Positions 1 through 11,401 are shown, counted from the stretch's first letter. The stretch: DNA of 64,000 bases from Geosiphon pyriformis (GCA_016748015.1 JAAOMT010000384.1:211263-275262), one strand, 5' to 3'. The notes: a model not told the origin generated them from the sequence alone. Made by a program: numbers and translations.

Positions 1-1155
1 CTGTCCATTAAGTTTGTTTTGCGTTTAGATGAGTGTTTTTGTTATGAAGCCATTTGAGTCCAATATTATCAGTGATAATATCAAATTCTTTGGGTCTGAG
101 GTAAAGATTGAAATGATGTAGGGCCCAAATTACTGCTGCAGTTTCTAATTCTGTTGCAGGGTAGTTCTTTTTGGCTGGTTTCAATGTTCTGCTAACATAA
201 GCAATTACTCGCTCATTTCCATTGTCATCTAACTGTGATAGAATGGCACCAAAGGCAGTATAAGAGGCATCTGTTGCTAACCAGAATCTGTTGCTGAAAT
301 CTGGGTAGGCAAGAATTGGAGCTGTTATTAGTTTTTCTTTGAGGATTTCAAATGCGTTTTGGTGTTCAGCAGTCCATTTGTATTCAACTTTTTTGGTGGT
401 AAGCTGGTTAAGAGGTTTTGCAATTTCTGAGAATTCTTTAATAAACTTCTGATAGTAGGAGACTAACCCTATGAATCCTCTTAGTTCTGTAGTGTTTTGA
501 GAAGTTTTGAAGTTTTTGACAGCGCTGATTTTTCCAGGGTCCAGTTTGATTCTATCTTTATTAACAATGTGACCAAAGAAGGCCAAGCTTGTTTTTCCAA
601 AGTAGTATTTTTCAATGTTGAGTTTCAGTCCTGCTTTTTGTAATCATTGAAAAACTTCTCGCAGGTTTTTTAAGTGTAATTCAAATGATGGAGAATAAAC
701 ATCAGTATCATCAAGATAAATAACTACTGACTTCCAAAAGAGTCCTTTGTACACAACATCCATTAATTTCTGAAATGTTGCTGGTGCATTGCATAATCTG
801 AAAGGCATTACATTGAATTCGTAATTTCCTCCTTGGATTGTGAAGGCTGTTTTGGGACAATCTTTGGGGTCCATGGCAATTTGCCAGTATCCACTTTTTA
901 GATCTAGTGTTGAAAAGTATTTGGCCTTTCCAAGAGCATCCAACATATTATCAATTCAGGGAAGAGGATAGGCATCTCCAATGGTGACACTGTTGAGTTG
1001 TCAATAATCAACACAAAATCATATCTTTCCATTTTTTTTTTAACTAAGACCACAGATGAGGCCCATGGACTCATTGATGGTTAAATAAGCACATTGTTGA
1101 GCATCCGTTGTACTTTTTTGCAGATAAATTGGTGACTTTCTGGAGCAACTCGGTA
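1..1155 (-). pseudogene. A1 reverse transcriptase and RNase H (partial)
   Basis: Pol region that copies element RNA into DNA and removes the RNA strand. The RT begins near 1155 with degenerate fingers, then shows FSTLDLKSGYWQIAMDP, a VMPF.LCNAPATFQ segment and the catalytic YLDD (VVIYLDDTDVYS, near 700-720). The tether region SYYQKFIKEFSEIAKPLNQL follows, then RNase H with LATDASYTAFGAILSQ, the ATELETAAV acidic residue and ITDNIGLKWL. The order RT-RNase H without an intervening integrase is Ty3/gypsy. There are stops at about 650 (after REVFQ) and around 950-1150, plus an indel around 1040, so this copy is not translatable as one chain. The window edge cuts it before the integrase. Confidence 0.9.
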
Positions 1156-2110
1156 GGCTTACTGTTGTCTTGGTTTGACATCTTCTGTATAGATTTGGTG
1201 CTGAACCAAATCAGTTCTTCCTAAGTTATTGTTGTTTTTGGCAAAGATATCAGCAAATTCTGCAATTAGTTCTTTGAGCTGGTTCTGTTGTTGTGGTTCA
1301 AGTTGTCCCATGTTGATTCGAGATAGTTTTTCCATAACAACATGGTAGTTTTTAGAGCTGGGGTTTGGGTTGATTTTTGGTAGTAAATGTCCAATAATTT
1401 TAGAGAAATTGGGGACTATTTGGAGTAATTCTTGTTGAAAGATATTACTGTGAATAACTCCAATTTTTAAGTTATTTAATAAAACTATGGGATAATTATT
1501 GGGGTTGTAAAAAGTAACTCGGACTTTCTTTGTTCCTTCTGGGATGTAAATATTTGGGATCAAGATATTATGTTTCAAGCAGATTTGTTTATTGGACTCA
1601 AAAATTTGTTGGGTGGTTGTTGGCTTTGGGCAGATATAGATTTCAGGGTGTTCTCCGAAAGGTGAAATAGTGATTGGTTGGGAAAGACATAAAATCTGGT
1701 GAGACTCATTTTGTTTATTGAGAGCTATGTTTACTGGAACTTCAAATCGTCCAGTTGAACCAAAACCTTGTGTTCCTCTTTTGCTTTTTCTCAATTGTTC
1801 TCTTTGATTGATTAACTGTAAGCCCAAAATGTTGATTAAGGATAAATAGATAGCTTGAGCAATTTTTTCAGCATGTTCAATTTTGAAAGGTTTATTGGTT
1901 TCATTTTGGAGTATTACTGTTATGTCACCAGTATATCCAGCATCAATTATTCCTCCTCTGACATTGATTCCTTTGCTTGCCAGAAAGGGCAATTTTGAGG
2001 TTGATTTTTGTGAAAGATTTGGGTTTGAGAACAAAAGTATCCTTGTCTGGATATCTTAGGTCATATCCAGCATCAATTTCATGTGCTTTTTCAGGTTTTA
2101 TTCCTTGTCT
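1156..2110 (-). pseudogene. A1 dUTPase domain and pre-RT region
   Basis: Trimeric-type dUTPase domain embedded in pol, between protease and RT. This enzyme hydrolyses dUTP to dUMP and would limit uracil incorporation during reverse transcription. Visible motifs: motif 1 as DAGYDLRYPD (about 2045-2075), motif 3 as GGIIDAGYTGDITV with the catalytic Asp (about 1915-1955), motif 4 as EKIAQAIY, and motif 5 as RGTQGFGSTG, the C-terminal Gly-rich arm. Motif 2, the SxLA segment, is missing. The frame changes between KINLKIAL and LASKGINV, and comparison with A2 shows about 17 codons lost there. A region of about 190 residues follows up to the RT and ends in LVQHQIYTEDVKPRQQ, typical of the spacer before gypsy RT. 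Motif assignment is firm; activity of this copy is unlikely. Confidence 0.85.
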
Positions 2111-2229
2111 GTTGTTGAAGTATTTGAGTTGTAAGGCAGGCTGATTTTCGATGAGATAGATGGGTGTTGCTTCAATTTCTTCTGTTGCTTTAAGTTCTCC
2201 AAATTCAATTTTATTTTCATCATTTTCAC

Positions 2230-2930
2230 TGGACAGGGGAATGCTAAGAACATAGCATTCAGGGCACTATTGCTCATTACAAGACATTATGCATTTTTCA
2301 CACAATTTAATGTTCATTTGCTCTAGCTGTTGGGCTTGAGCTTCTTTGGTTGGGTAAGTGTGACTGGCAATTTGGTGATATACTTCTACTTCATCTTTGT
2401 AGTTGTATCCAGCAATTTCAAAGGTGTATGCAATGTATTCTGATTTTTTCATTTGACGAACATTTTTTTGAGTGACTCTATTGATTAAAACTATTGCTAG
2501 ATTGAAAATCATTTTGGCATCATTAGGGTAATAGTACAGTTTGTTGAGGGTGCTGTTGTAAGCAGCATCTATAGGGGTTCTTCTTGTTACTTTTTCTGAG
2601 ATTAAAAAGGCATATTGGCATGTTTGATCACAGACTCCTTCTCTGAATGCAACATCAATCCAGTTGCATTCATTAAGTAATCGTTCTCCACAAGTCAAAC
2701 AGGGTGTTCCGTCCCATTTTCCACTTCTTTTGACTAGGTGTCCCTATCATTCTTGGTGGCAGAATTTGTAATAGTAACAGGTATGGTTTCCATATTCTTC
2801 CTCAGGTGAAATACAAGCTTCTATTGATAAGAGTTTCTTGTGGCAATCTTTGCATTTGAGTGGAATGTAAGAGTGTTGTTTTTGTGGTTCTGGTTTTGAA
2901 TAGGAGACATTCCATCTGGATGTCACTGGT
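2230..2930 (-). pseudogene. A1 cysteine-rich domain between protease and dUTPase
   Basis: No family I recognise. The reading frame continues from the protease with only a few stops. It opens with LKCKDCHKKLLS, a Tyr/Cys segment YYYKFCHQ, then GKWDGTPCLTCGERL, CDQTCQYAFLIS, a spacer of about 100 residues, CEKCIMSC and CPECY. The CxxC pairs and nearby His suggest two or more zinc sites. A2 has the same order of pairs at 49960-50640 (LKCKDCKKKLSS, CLACNKQLL, CQYMILIS, CNHCLILC, CNKCDF), so the domain is a conserved part of family A rather than noise. A nucleic-acid binding or assembly role is only a guess. Confidence 0.6.
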
Positions 2931-3139
2931 TCTTTTGTTTTAAGAGAATTGTTTGTTGAAAAATACTGTTGTTCAGTTTCATCAGCCCAATTGGAGGTTG
3001 ATTCAAGTGCTATAAATGTTTCAATGATGGGTTTTTCTTCTTTTGGTTCGAATTCAAAAGCCAGAGTTTTTTCGAAGTGTTTGTTGAATGTACCACAAGT
3101 GGCAGATACCCAGGTGTGTTGTCCTTGGTAGGAGATTGT

Positions 3140-3720
3140 TAACTCTTATGTCTCCCAATTCAGATTAGCATTGGCTTTTTGGAGCCAATTGTTTCCAATG
3201 AGAGCTTGGTATTGGGGAGCATCCATGACCAGAACTTTAACTAAAATGGTGATTCCATTAATTGTGAATGGGAAGTTGTTAATTTCTCCTACTGGAGTCT
3301 TTTTCATGCCATTGGCAGTAATGATTACTGTCTGAGCTGGTTGGTCAATATTTCTCTTTAACTGTTGCATTAACTGGTAGGTGATGATGCTTCCAGCAGA
3401 TCCACTGTCTAGAATTAAGTAAATTGCCTTTCCTTTGACTTTTGCTTCAGTGTACATAGCAGTGATTGCTTTTTGTTTGTTGATGGCTGCATTGCCAAGC
3501 AGGAATGGTAACTCATTTGCTTCGAACTCAAAAGAGAATATATCTGAAAGATTGGCATTTTCAGCAATTCTGGCTGGTAGAATTGTGGTAGGAGTATAGG
3601 AAGGGTTTTGTTGTTGTGCTGCAGCTCTACCTTCTGAGAGTGCAGTATGGCAAAAATCCTGTTCTTCTGACATCGTAAGATAATTAAGTTGAGTATGATA
3701 GTGGTTGGGTCTATGTGGAT
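3140..3720 (-). pseudogene. A1 aspartic protease
   Basis: Retropepsin-like protease that would cleave the gag-pol polyprotein. The active-site motif is LILDSGSAGSIIT (about 3395-3430), preceded by KAITAMYTEAKVKGKAIY and followed by ITANGMKKTPVGEINNFPF and the C-terminal ALIGNNWLQKANANLNW, which resembles the usual G.dfl...a.i.w ending of gypsy proteases. It is in frame with the gag upstream. The ORF closes at about 3146 at a position followed by homologous sequence in the same frame, so the polyprotein originally read on into the Cys-rich region. Confidence 0.85.
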
Positions 3721-3769
3721 TCGAATTTTGAGTGGTTAACTGGTTGTTGGAATTTAATCTGTTGTTGTT

Positions 3770-5478
3770 TGTTGGAAAATGGTTTTGTGGTGTAAATTGA
3801 TTATGTTGAACCAATCTTCTAGCTGGTACTTGATATTGTGGTGTGGATGGTTGTTGATACTGTTGTTGAATTGGTTGTGGAGCAGGTTGATAATAGTGGT
3901 TTGGATATTGTGGCCTTGGTAAATATTGAGCTGGTGGTGGTGGATAATATGATTGTTGTGATTGGGAATAACATTGATTATTCCTCTGTTGTTACTCTCA
4001 TTGTAATTTTCTACAATTGCATTTCCAGTATCCTGGAATTCCACAATAATGACAATTTTGGATTTGGTTGTTGGATGGTGGTCCAAAGTTGTTTTGATTG
4101 TGTCGTTGTGGGGGTTGGTATTTTTGTGATTGTTGTGATTGCTGTGGTGGCTGTTGTTGCTGTTGGTTGGTGAAGTAGTTTTCAACTTTCTTGGTTAATT
4201 GGTCAATTTTTTCTTCAGCTGCTGAGCTGGTTTCTCTAATAGCCAGATTAACAAGTTTGGTATGGTTGGCTTTTTCCATGGTCATTTCATAGTTTTTCGC
4301 CTGTTGAATAGCAGTGGCTAAATTTTCTGGTGCATGTGGGCAAACTTTCTTGATAAGTTTGTCTTTTAGTCCAGCAATGAATTGATTCAAGATTTGTGCA
4401 TTGGAGTAGTATTCATTGGTTTCTAATTGGCGAATCCTTCTAAGCAGTTTTTTGAATTTCCCAAGATAGGTCATAACTAATTCACTTGGTTCTTGCTTGA
4501 TATTTCAGAACCAATTTCGAAAGGTGATAGAAGTGTTATTGTCAGTGAACTGTTCTAGAAAAGCAGTTTTGAATGCTTCCCAGTGTTCTGGTGGAGCTTC
4601 CAAGTTTTCAAACCATTCACCAGCTGTTTCTTGTAAGAAGTATGGAATTGCTTTTAACATTCTGGCAGCGTTCCAACCATTTGCATCTCCTGCTTTTGAG
4701 ACTTTGTCAAGCCATTCTTGAGGACTGGTTTCACTGTCTTCTCCTGTGAACTCAGGGATTTTTGCGATATATGTGGAGACCATTTCTTCTTCATTTTCCG
4801 AGTCTTCTGTTTTTTGTTCTGATTTGGTTTCTTCACTTCAATTTTCTGCTAAGTAGTCAATAAGGTTTGTGCTGGTTAATATTGGTTCCTGTTGTTGAAT
4901 AGGGCTTTTGGGTGACTGAAAATTTTCTATTCTTGAAAACTGAATAAGTGGTGAGCTTGGTGTTTGCAGTTGAGCAAGTGAAGCTGGAAATGATGTGATT
5001 GAGAGTGGTAATTTAAAGCTGGTTCTATGTTCTGGAGTTTGTAAATGTTTGGCAGTGGTTTTAAGTGTATTGGGAGTGGTTCTGAGTTTTTGTTTCCTTT
5101 TTCTTTTTCCTTCTTCTGTTTCTAATTCAAAACCAAGAGAAAATTTCTGTTCTACTGGATAATTCTCTTCACAATACTGAATGATATTGAAGTTGAGTTC
5201 TTGGAAATATGTTTCAAGTGTTTGACTGTTAAAATCCTGAGTGTTTAGACGAGAGTGATGTACTAAGCTTTCATATAAGTTGTGTCTAATTTCTGAAATG
5301 TTGTAGTCTCCAAAAAGATAATTGTTGATGCAATTTTCAATGTACTAGTAAAGCATTTTCTTGAATGTTTCAATTCCGTCTGGGATGTTAAATCTCTGCT
5401 TGCAGTGGGTGTAAATTGACTGATAATACTCTAGAGTTCTTGGATCTGTTTGAGTTGCCACTTTTGAAGTTGTTGTTA
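3770..5478 (-). pseudogene. A1 gag with CCHC zinc knuckle
   Basis: Structural capsid/nucleocapsid protein. The frame is open from about 5478, interrupted by one TAG (near 5345, Gln in context) and one TGA (near 4838, probably Trp) before the capsid core at 4783-4505 (IPEFTGEDSETSPQEWLDKV ... GEWFENLEAPPEHWEAFKTA). A second core segment at 4474-3998 ends in the knuckle CHYCGIPGYWKCNC. A Gln/Pro-rich linker then leads to the protease. A basic patch GKRKRKQK near 5110 could be a nuclear-localisation or RNA-binding signal. No ATG is visible near the 5' end of the frame, so the true start is unknown. Confidence 0.8.
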
Positions 5479-5489
5479 CTGTGTTATTT

Positions 5490-5505
5490 CTATGGGAGAG
5501 CACCA
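5490..5505 (-). other. A1 primer-binding site
   Basis: Just inside the 5' LTR, after a TT spacer, the minus strand reads TGGTGCTCTCCCATAG. The leading TGG pairs with a tRNA CCA end. The A2 site (46950) starts TGGTGCTTCC and the family B sites start TGGTGCTC, so both families seem to use the same or a similar primer tRNA, which I cannot name. Confidence 0.6.
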
Positions 5506-5507
5506 AA

Positions 5508-5894
5508 TGTTACTGGAGATTTTTGGTCTCTTCTTAGCTGTTAATTCACGATTATGGAAAGTGTTTGAACCTCTGATAACTGAATTTATCTTCAAATTAT
5601 CTCCGATAATTTGAACTGCTGGGCTTATAAGTGGAATGGCCAATTCTATGCCAGTTGCTTTGTGTAGTTACGTTGTAGCAAATGTCAACTCTTTCCCAGG
5701 AATTGCTTGTCTGGAAGCTCACTAAAAATGTGTAGTTACTTTGCTGTGAAAGTCAACTCTTCTACAGAAATCTTGTCTATAGGCTACCCTAATGATTATA
5801 ATAAGAAAATAAAAGAAAAAAAATAAAAGAAATGTAAAAGAAATAGAATTCTGTCAAGGGAAACATTTTCTATCCAGGTCTGGAGTCACTAACA
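5508..5894 (-). repeat. A1 5' LTR (about 387 bp)
   Basis: On the minus strand it starts TGTTAGTGACTCC at 5894 and ends CCAGTAACA at 5508. The perfect TGTTA/TAACA ends and the adjoining primer-binding site define it. The partner LTR is outside the window, so the outer boundary rests on the terminal motif only. Confidence 0.65.
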
Positions 5895-6445
5895 GTTTAC
5901 TGAAATTGGTAACTAATCAATTTCAAAACGTTAATTGGGTTTTGGGGATTTTCCAAGTGTAATAATTAAAAAATTTGGTTTTTTGAATTATTTGATATTT
6001 ATTTCTTTTTGTGTGTGTAAAAACGGTTCTAAGAGGTAAATCTAAAGTAAAATACATTTTCTCAAAGAGAAAAGCTCTTTTTTTATACAACTTGTCATAA
6101 CACTATTCTATGAACTTGAACTTTGCTCTTTTCTATAATTTCACTGAACTAAAGATACATTTCGGCAAACTACAAGTTATTTCTGCAAACTATTAAATAT
6201 TTTGGTAAACTATCAATTATTTCGGCAAATTTCTATAAATTTTGGTGAACTCTTGAATGTTACATAGTTCGGGGTATTGCATGATTGATCATCACAATTA
6301 GGTTACATTTATGTTATGTACAAATTGGGTTATTAATTAAATGATAATTTCGGATATTTTGCTAAATGTAATAAGTGATAATTTGAAATAATAAAAATTA
6401 TAAGGGTAATTTCATGCTAAACAATATCTCTTATTTTATCTGGTA
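5895..6445. other. AT-rich DNA with no gene
   Basis: About 550 bp between the A1 LTR and the truncated L1. I see no coding frame and no similarity to the element families elsewhere in the window. It may be host DNA or an unrecognised element. It contains the 20-bp tandem repeat listed separately. Confidence 0.5.
6138..6258. repeat. Degenerate 20-bp tandem repeat, six units
   Basis: Five successive 20-bp units start at 6159, 6179, 6199, 6219 and 6239. Each follows ATTTYGGYAAACTAT plus an AT-rich tail. A weaker 21-bp unit precedes them at 6138. Spacing is exact although the sequence has drifted. Confidence 0.75.
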
Positions 6446-9400
6446 ACACTACTAAGGGAGCAGTAGCTAAAAAAATCAGGAAACTTTTGGGAAACATTGT
6501 ACAGAACAAAGAGATTATCATAGTTGCAGGCAATTTGAATGAAGATCTGTTATCCAAGTCACTGAAGGAAACATATGTTACAAATAAGGCCAAAGCTTGT
6601 CCAACTGCTGCAACATTACAACATATAAATTTAGTGGATACACATGGAGCATATGCAACAAACAATCCAGAAAAGATGTGGGCATCAAATGGTGTACAAA
6701 AAAGATTGGACTATGTGTTTACTGATACAGTTACAGCCTCACTGGTCACAAATATTGGGGTGATTAATGTTAATAAATCTTTTAGCACAGATCACAAAGC
6801 AGTGGTAACAATCATCTGATCTGATAAAATCTTGGCAGGCACTAAAAAATCTAGATCTGGAAAAAAGAAGTGTAGCACAACTATGATTGATGTTAAAAAG
6901 GCATCTGGAAATCTATGCTAGAGAAATTGATCGACTAACAGATGAAGCACAAAGAAAATCAATAGATAACAGCAATGATGATCTAAACCAGATGTGGCTT
7001 ATAATCAAAGAGACTGTGTTACAAGCTGCTGAGTGCCTACCAAAAAGGAAAGTGGGAGCCTAATTTGCACACACAAAGAAAGAATGCATAAATCACAAAC
7101 TTGTTAAGATTGTTGCTAATATAATCAAACTAATAAGAGTAAACAATGCAGATATGCATGATAACAATGTTATGCAGTTGTTGGCCAAATGGAAACAGCT
7201 GAAACCTGAGGCAGTTAATGCATATCTGATGACTCTCCCAAAAGATAAGCTAATTATAGAATTACTCAACACTGTGAGCTAGGATCAGACTATAACAGCA
7301 GAGACAGATAGTGGACAATATCATTAGAAGACAACAAAACTTTGATCTAAACAAAGAAGCTATGATCAAAAGCATTATGAACAGAAAAAGACAAAGAATT
7401 GTACTTGACCATGTAATTAAAGAAGGCGAATTTCATAATGATCTTGATGAAATTAAAAAGCTAGTAAACAAAAAAGCCCAAGGGTAGACCAGAACAAGAA
7501 GCATTGAGCCTAACCTATGAAAAGTTGGAAACACAGATTTGAGCTGATTGAAAGCATTCCAGACCATGTCTTTGATGGTGTAATAGATGAATTAACCAAT
7601 GAGGAATTTGAACACATATTGAGCCACACACCCCATAACAAAGCTCCTGGTCCATCAGACATTCAGGCTGAACTCTGGAGGAAGACTGGGCCTAATACCA
7701 AGTCTAAACTGAAAACATTGCTCAATCCTTGCATTAAAGCCTAAGGAGTGGAGAGTAGCACAAGTTATACTGATTCCAAAGCCAAAAGAATGGAGTGGCA
7801 ATATTGACATCACCAGGCCAATCACACTCATTGAAAGCACCAGAAAAATCTTAACAAAGATTCTAACTGCTAGGATATCAAAAGCATGTGAACTCCACAA
7901 TGTCCTAAAAGGTTACAATACTTCTGTATTAAAGAATATCTCCACAGCAGTGCCTATTCATGTAATTAATGCTGTAGCTGAACATGCAAGAGAATTTGAT
8001 AAGAAGGCTTGGTTTACATTTCAGGACATGAAAAAGGCATATGATTCAGTAAGATGGAAACCCATGGAAGCTGCACTAAAAAGAATTAAGATGAACAATA
8101 GGTTTACTGAGCTGTTTGGCTTAATGCACAACAATAGAAGCAACAAGATTATAACTGAATTTGGGTTAAGTGACAAATATCAAGTACAAGATGAACTGGA
8201 TCAGGGGAAACAAGCTCACCCATTATGTGAAGAATTTTCTATGACCCCTTACTGTGCAAAGTAAAACAAGCCAATTATAGTCAGGGATACAAACTGACAG
8301 CAGCGTGAAAAAAGTGGGATAATCAATTGGATACACAATCTCTGTTGGTATCAGTGAATCACCTTGCCTTTGTCAATGACACAGTGTGAATAGCTAACTC
8401 AAGACAAGGAATACAAAGTATTTTGGACACAGCCAGCTCCTTTTTTAGAATAGTGGATATTGAGATCAACTTAGATAAGACTGAGACAATGGTGGTCAGA
8501 CCCTCCAAAGAGAGATCTTCAATGGTTAAGCCACTAAAATTTGGTCCAGACAAACAAATCTTGAAATTGTTGAATCCATCTACATGTACCCGATATTTGG
8601 GGATATGGATCAGAGCAGATGGAAAAAATGAAACTGTTCTAAAAATGATAGGAAAAAACACATAACTGAGAAACAGGCTATTTACATTTTTAACAGTGTA
8701 CTCAGTCCAGCTATTGAATTCAGATCTCAGTTGACTCATATTTCTAATAGCTGGGCTAGAAAATGGACTTCAAAGATTTCGGCCACTGTGAAGAAAAAAG
8801 CAAAACTTTCAGTAGATTTCCCAGCCAGTGCCATGCATTATTTATCCTTGTATAACTTGTTCAAAATTGACAATATACAAGTGAAAAGCAAGATCACAGA
8901 TTTGTTAGTTAGATTGAACAGTGCTGATATTGCTGGAATGACTACAAAAATCAGACTAATCAACTTGCAGGCACAGAGATGGTCAGCTCATAGTATACTT
9001 GAATATTTCACTAATGAATGATCTAAGCCAGAGGTTAATCTTATAGCAAACATTATACAGATGATGAAAAAAAGAAGCATCTCATTCAAGAGCAATGATA
9101 ACACACATGGGATATCTGAATCTTCAAGACCACAGGCATATTTAATTGAGTCTATCTTATCTTCAAGTGAAATCTACATTAAAGTTAAAAGCTTACTAAG
9201 AAAGGAAAACATGTTGTACTTGCATCAGATACAGAACAAAGATGAGTCATTGATGACATAGATGGACTTCACAAGGAAGTACAGACAAAGCGATAATGGT
9301 AGAATTCCCAGATGGTTTAAGATTTTAGAATCTACAATCATTATGGATGAGTACAGAAACATTGATGTAGCACAATGTAAGACATTGGGTATGCACATAC

Positions 9401-10623
9401 TGACTAACCAAATACCAGATGATTTAAAAACAATGCAAAGAGACACTATTTATATCTATATCCCTGACACTTTACTACCACAATGGAAGTGTGTATGAGA
9501 GAAGTTAAGACTCAGGAAAGAAATAGAAATATCAACAGATGGATCACTGGTAAAAGCTGATTCTGAGGAAGCAAGAGGAGCAGCTGTTTTCATAACACAT
9601 GGGATAGAAACCAAATTTGGTATAGCAGTTGATGGAACATTATCATCGACAAAAGCAGAGGCAAAGGCTGTATTGTTAGCTTTGGAAGCAGTACCTTATA
9701 GATGCAAACTAACAATAAACACGGATAGTCAAGCAGTGATGGCAACAGCTCAAAGATGATTATCCAAAAATTCTCCCCTGTCTATTAGAAATCAGCACAA
9801 AACTTCAAACTGGCACACATGGAATGCAATCAGAGCAATAATAAGAGAAAAGAGGATTGATCTCAACATGAACAAAGTGGCTGCACATGCTGGTATATTA
9901 GAAAATGAGAAGGCTGACAAACTAGCCAAAGGATCTACTACTCTTGATACAGTGAGGTGGGCCTACAATGCTAAGGAGACAGCATACATTCCTGTTTGTG
10001 GAGAAGTTGAATTGGATCTAAACATCAGGCAATTTTTGAACAAACAGGCTAGTCTTCAATCAGCTTTAGACTGGATAAGCAACAACAAAGTCCAAGAGAC
10101 AATAGGATCTTTAGACCAAGATATAGACTGAATATGCACAGCCAAGATTTGGAACTGGAATGGAAAGATGTCATCAGGCTTCACCTCAGCTGGTTCTTCA
10201 GCAATGCACACATTTATTATGAAATCATTTCACAACATGCTGCCAACAGCAGAGGTGCTATACAACAGATGTCTCCATGTATATCTGAATAATCTTTGCA
10301 AGACATGTCACAGGGAAGTGGAAACCAACCAGCACTTTTGGGAATGCTCTCTGAATACCCAAAAGGACAAGACACTAATTGATGACATAAAAGATAAGTG
10401 GATACAGTGCCTTTTAGAGGCTGTGAGAGGGGGATGCAAAGCCCATAATACTGACGAGAAGATTGTACTGTCTAATGAATACATTATGTCAACATTTAAC
10501 ATAGATCTGCTATGTAAAGGACTGATCAATAAGCAATTTAGAAGGATCAATGCTTTTTCTGACATCAATCTAAGAATTAGCAATAATGTATTAATTAAGG
10601 GCAGTTACTCAAGCAAGGAATAA
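6446..10623 (+). pseudogene. L1 ORF2: endonuclease (partial), RT, RNase H, CCHC
   Basis: ORF2 makes the nick and copies the LINE RNA at the target. APE-type endonuclease residues remain at 6487-6819 (RLDYVFTDTV, FSTDHKAV; the GDLN motif is changed to GNLN). The RT lies at about 7560-8400 with HNKAPGPSDIQAELWRK, WFTFQDMKKAYDSV and the catalytic box FVNDTV, where the first Asp of FVDD is replaced, followed at once by TGA (8387). The thumb region spans 8730-9480. RNase H (about 9535-9950) shows STDGSLVKAD, TKAEAKAVLLALEAV, NTDSQAV and NKVAAHAGILENEKADKLAK. The C-terminal CKTCHREVETNQHFWEC is the CX2CX8HX3C motif of I/R1-type elements. Many frameshifts and stops; dead copy. Confidence 0.9.
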
Positions 10624-11016
10624 ATTGTGAGGAGAACATTGCAAATTGCAAACTGAATGGGAAAAAACAATGGGTATTGATAATAGGGTCAAGAGAATCC
10701 AACTGGTAGTTCCAGTATACATAGTACTTCAAAGAATAGTGGTAAAAATAATAGCAAACCCATAGTCAAAATAGGTGATGTTTCCATACAGTGTAATGGT
10801 ATACTGACTAATGTTTTTTGTGGTAGGAGTACTTTGTGTAATAGTGTGATACCCCATAAATTTTTTGGTTATACTAGTATGTAGTTAGGCATAACCACTT
10901 AGTGGTTGTAATTTAGATTATTGGATGAGTTGGCTTTATGAAAAGGTCACATTTTTTAAGTGTGACTAAACTAATAAAAGACCAGCATGGCTACATGTTA
11001 ACAAAAAAAAAAAAAA
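10624..11016 (+). repeat. L1 3' UTR and tail with two hairpins
   Basis: Non-coding 3' end. It contains the palindrome AACCACTTAGTGGTT (10893-10907), a second stem GTCACA...TGTGAC (10946-10966), an AATAAA signal (10973) and the terminal word TGGCTACATGTTAAC before the A tail. The last 150 bp matches the tails of H1, H2, H3, H4 and L3. Confidence 0.8.
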
Positions 11017-11401
11017 TAGAGATTAGATAGATATCTTCTTTGTGATTGGGTTTGTCTCTTCTTTGGCAGATGTTACAGGTTTTGATGTATTCAGCAATGT
11101 CTTTTCCCAAGGTAGGCCAATAATAGCAAGCTAAAGTTTTCTGAATTGTTTTTGTTTTTCTAAAGTGTCTAGTTAATGGGTCAATGTGCATGTTGTATAT
11201 TACAATTTCTCTCTCTTCAAATTTGATGACTCTTTGAGGGTGGTTAGGATCTTTTTTATTTCTTTTATATAGCTGGTTCTGGTGAATCAAATAGAAATTT
11301 GATTGTTTGTGCAAATGTTCTCTTTGCTGTTGAGTGTATTCCAGTAAGTATTGTCTTTTACCCAAAAATTCCATTAAGGCAGAGTAGTTGTCCAAGTCCA
11401 T
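11017..11401 (-). pseudogene. B1 integrase N-terminal part
   Basis: Starts at its own ATG (complement 11399-11401, MDLDNYSALMEFLGKRQ), 67 nt after the RNase H stop and in another frame. The HHCC zinc-binding domain is visible (MHIDPLTRHF ... YYWPTLGKDIAEYIKTCNICQ). The L1 insertion cuts it after DKPNHKEDIYLIS, so the catalytic DDE core is lost. Confidence 0.8.

Larger units (their letters stand above)
1..5894 (-). mobile_element. Ty3/gypsy LTR retrotransposon A1 (dUTPase family), 5' part
   Basis: Read on the minus strand, this is a 5' LTR, a primer-binding site, gag with a CCHC knuckle, an aspartic protease, a Cys-rich domain, a dUTPase domain, reverse transcriptase and RNase H. The integrase and 3' LTR lie beyond position 1. 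Gag, protease, Cys-rich part, dUTPase motif 1 and RT-RNase H share one frame, broken by scattered stops and a frameshifting deletion in the dUTPase. This suggests one long gag-pol polyprotein originally. The same architecture recurs in A2 (45999-53785). Confidence 0.9.
6446..11016 (+). mobile_element. LINE L1, 5'-truncated, Tad/I-like
   Basis: Non-LTR retrotransposon starting inside the endonuclease domain and running to a 14-nt A tail at 11003-11016. ORF1 is absent. 5' truncation with an intact 3' tail is the usual outcome of target-primed reverse transcription. The 3' end abuts B1 integrase sequence; the sequence left of 6446 is not the other side of that integrase, so the insertion site has been rearranged or deleted. 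Confidence 0.9.

Noticed and set aside
6138-6258. CRISPR-like array
   Set aside because: Units are contiguous with no spacers, divergent, and lie in eukaryotic repeat DNA.
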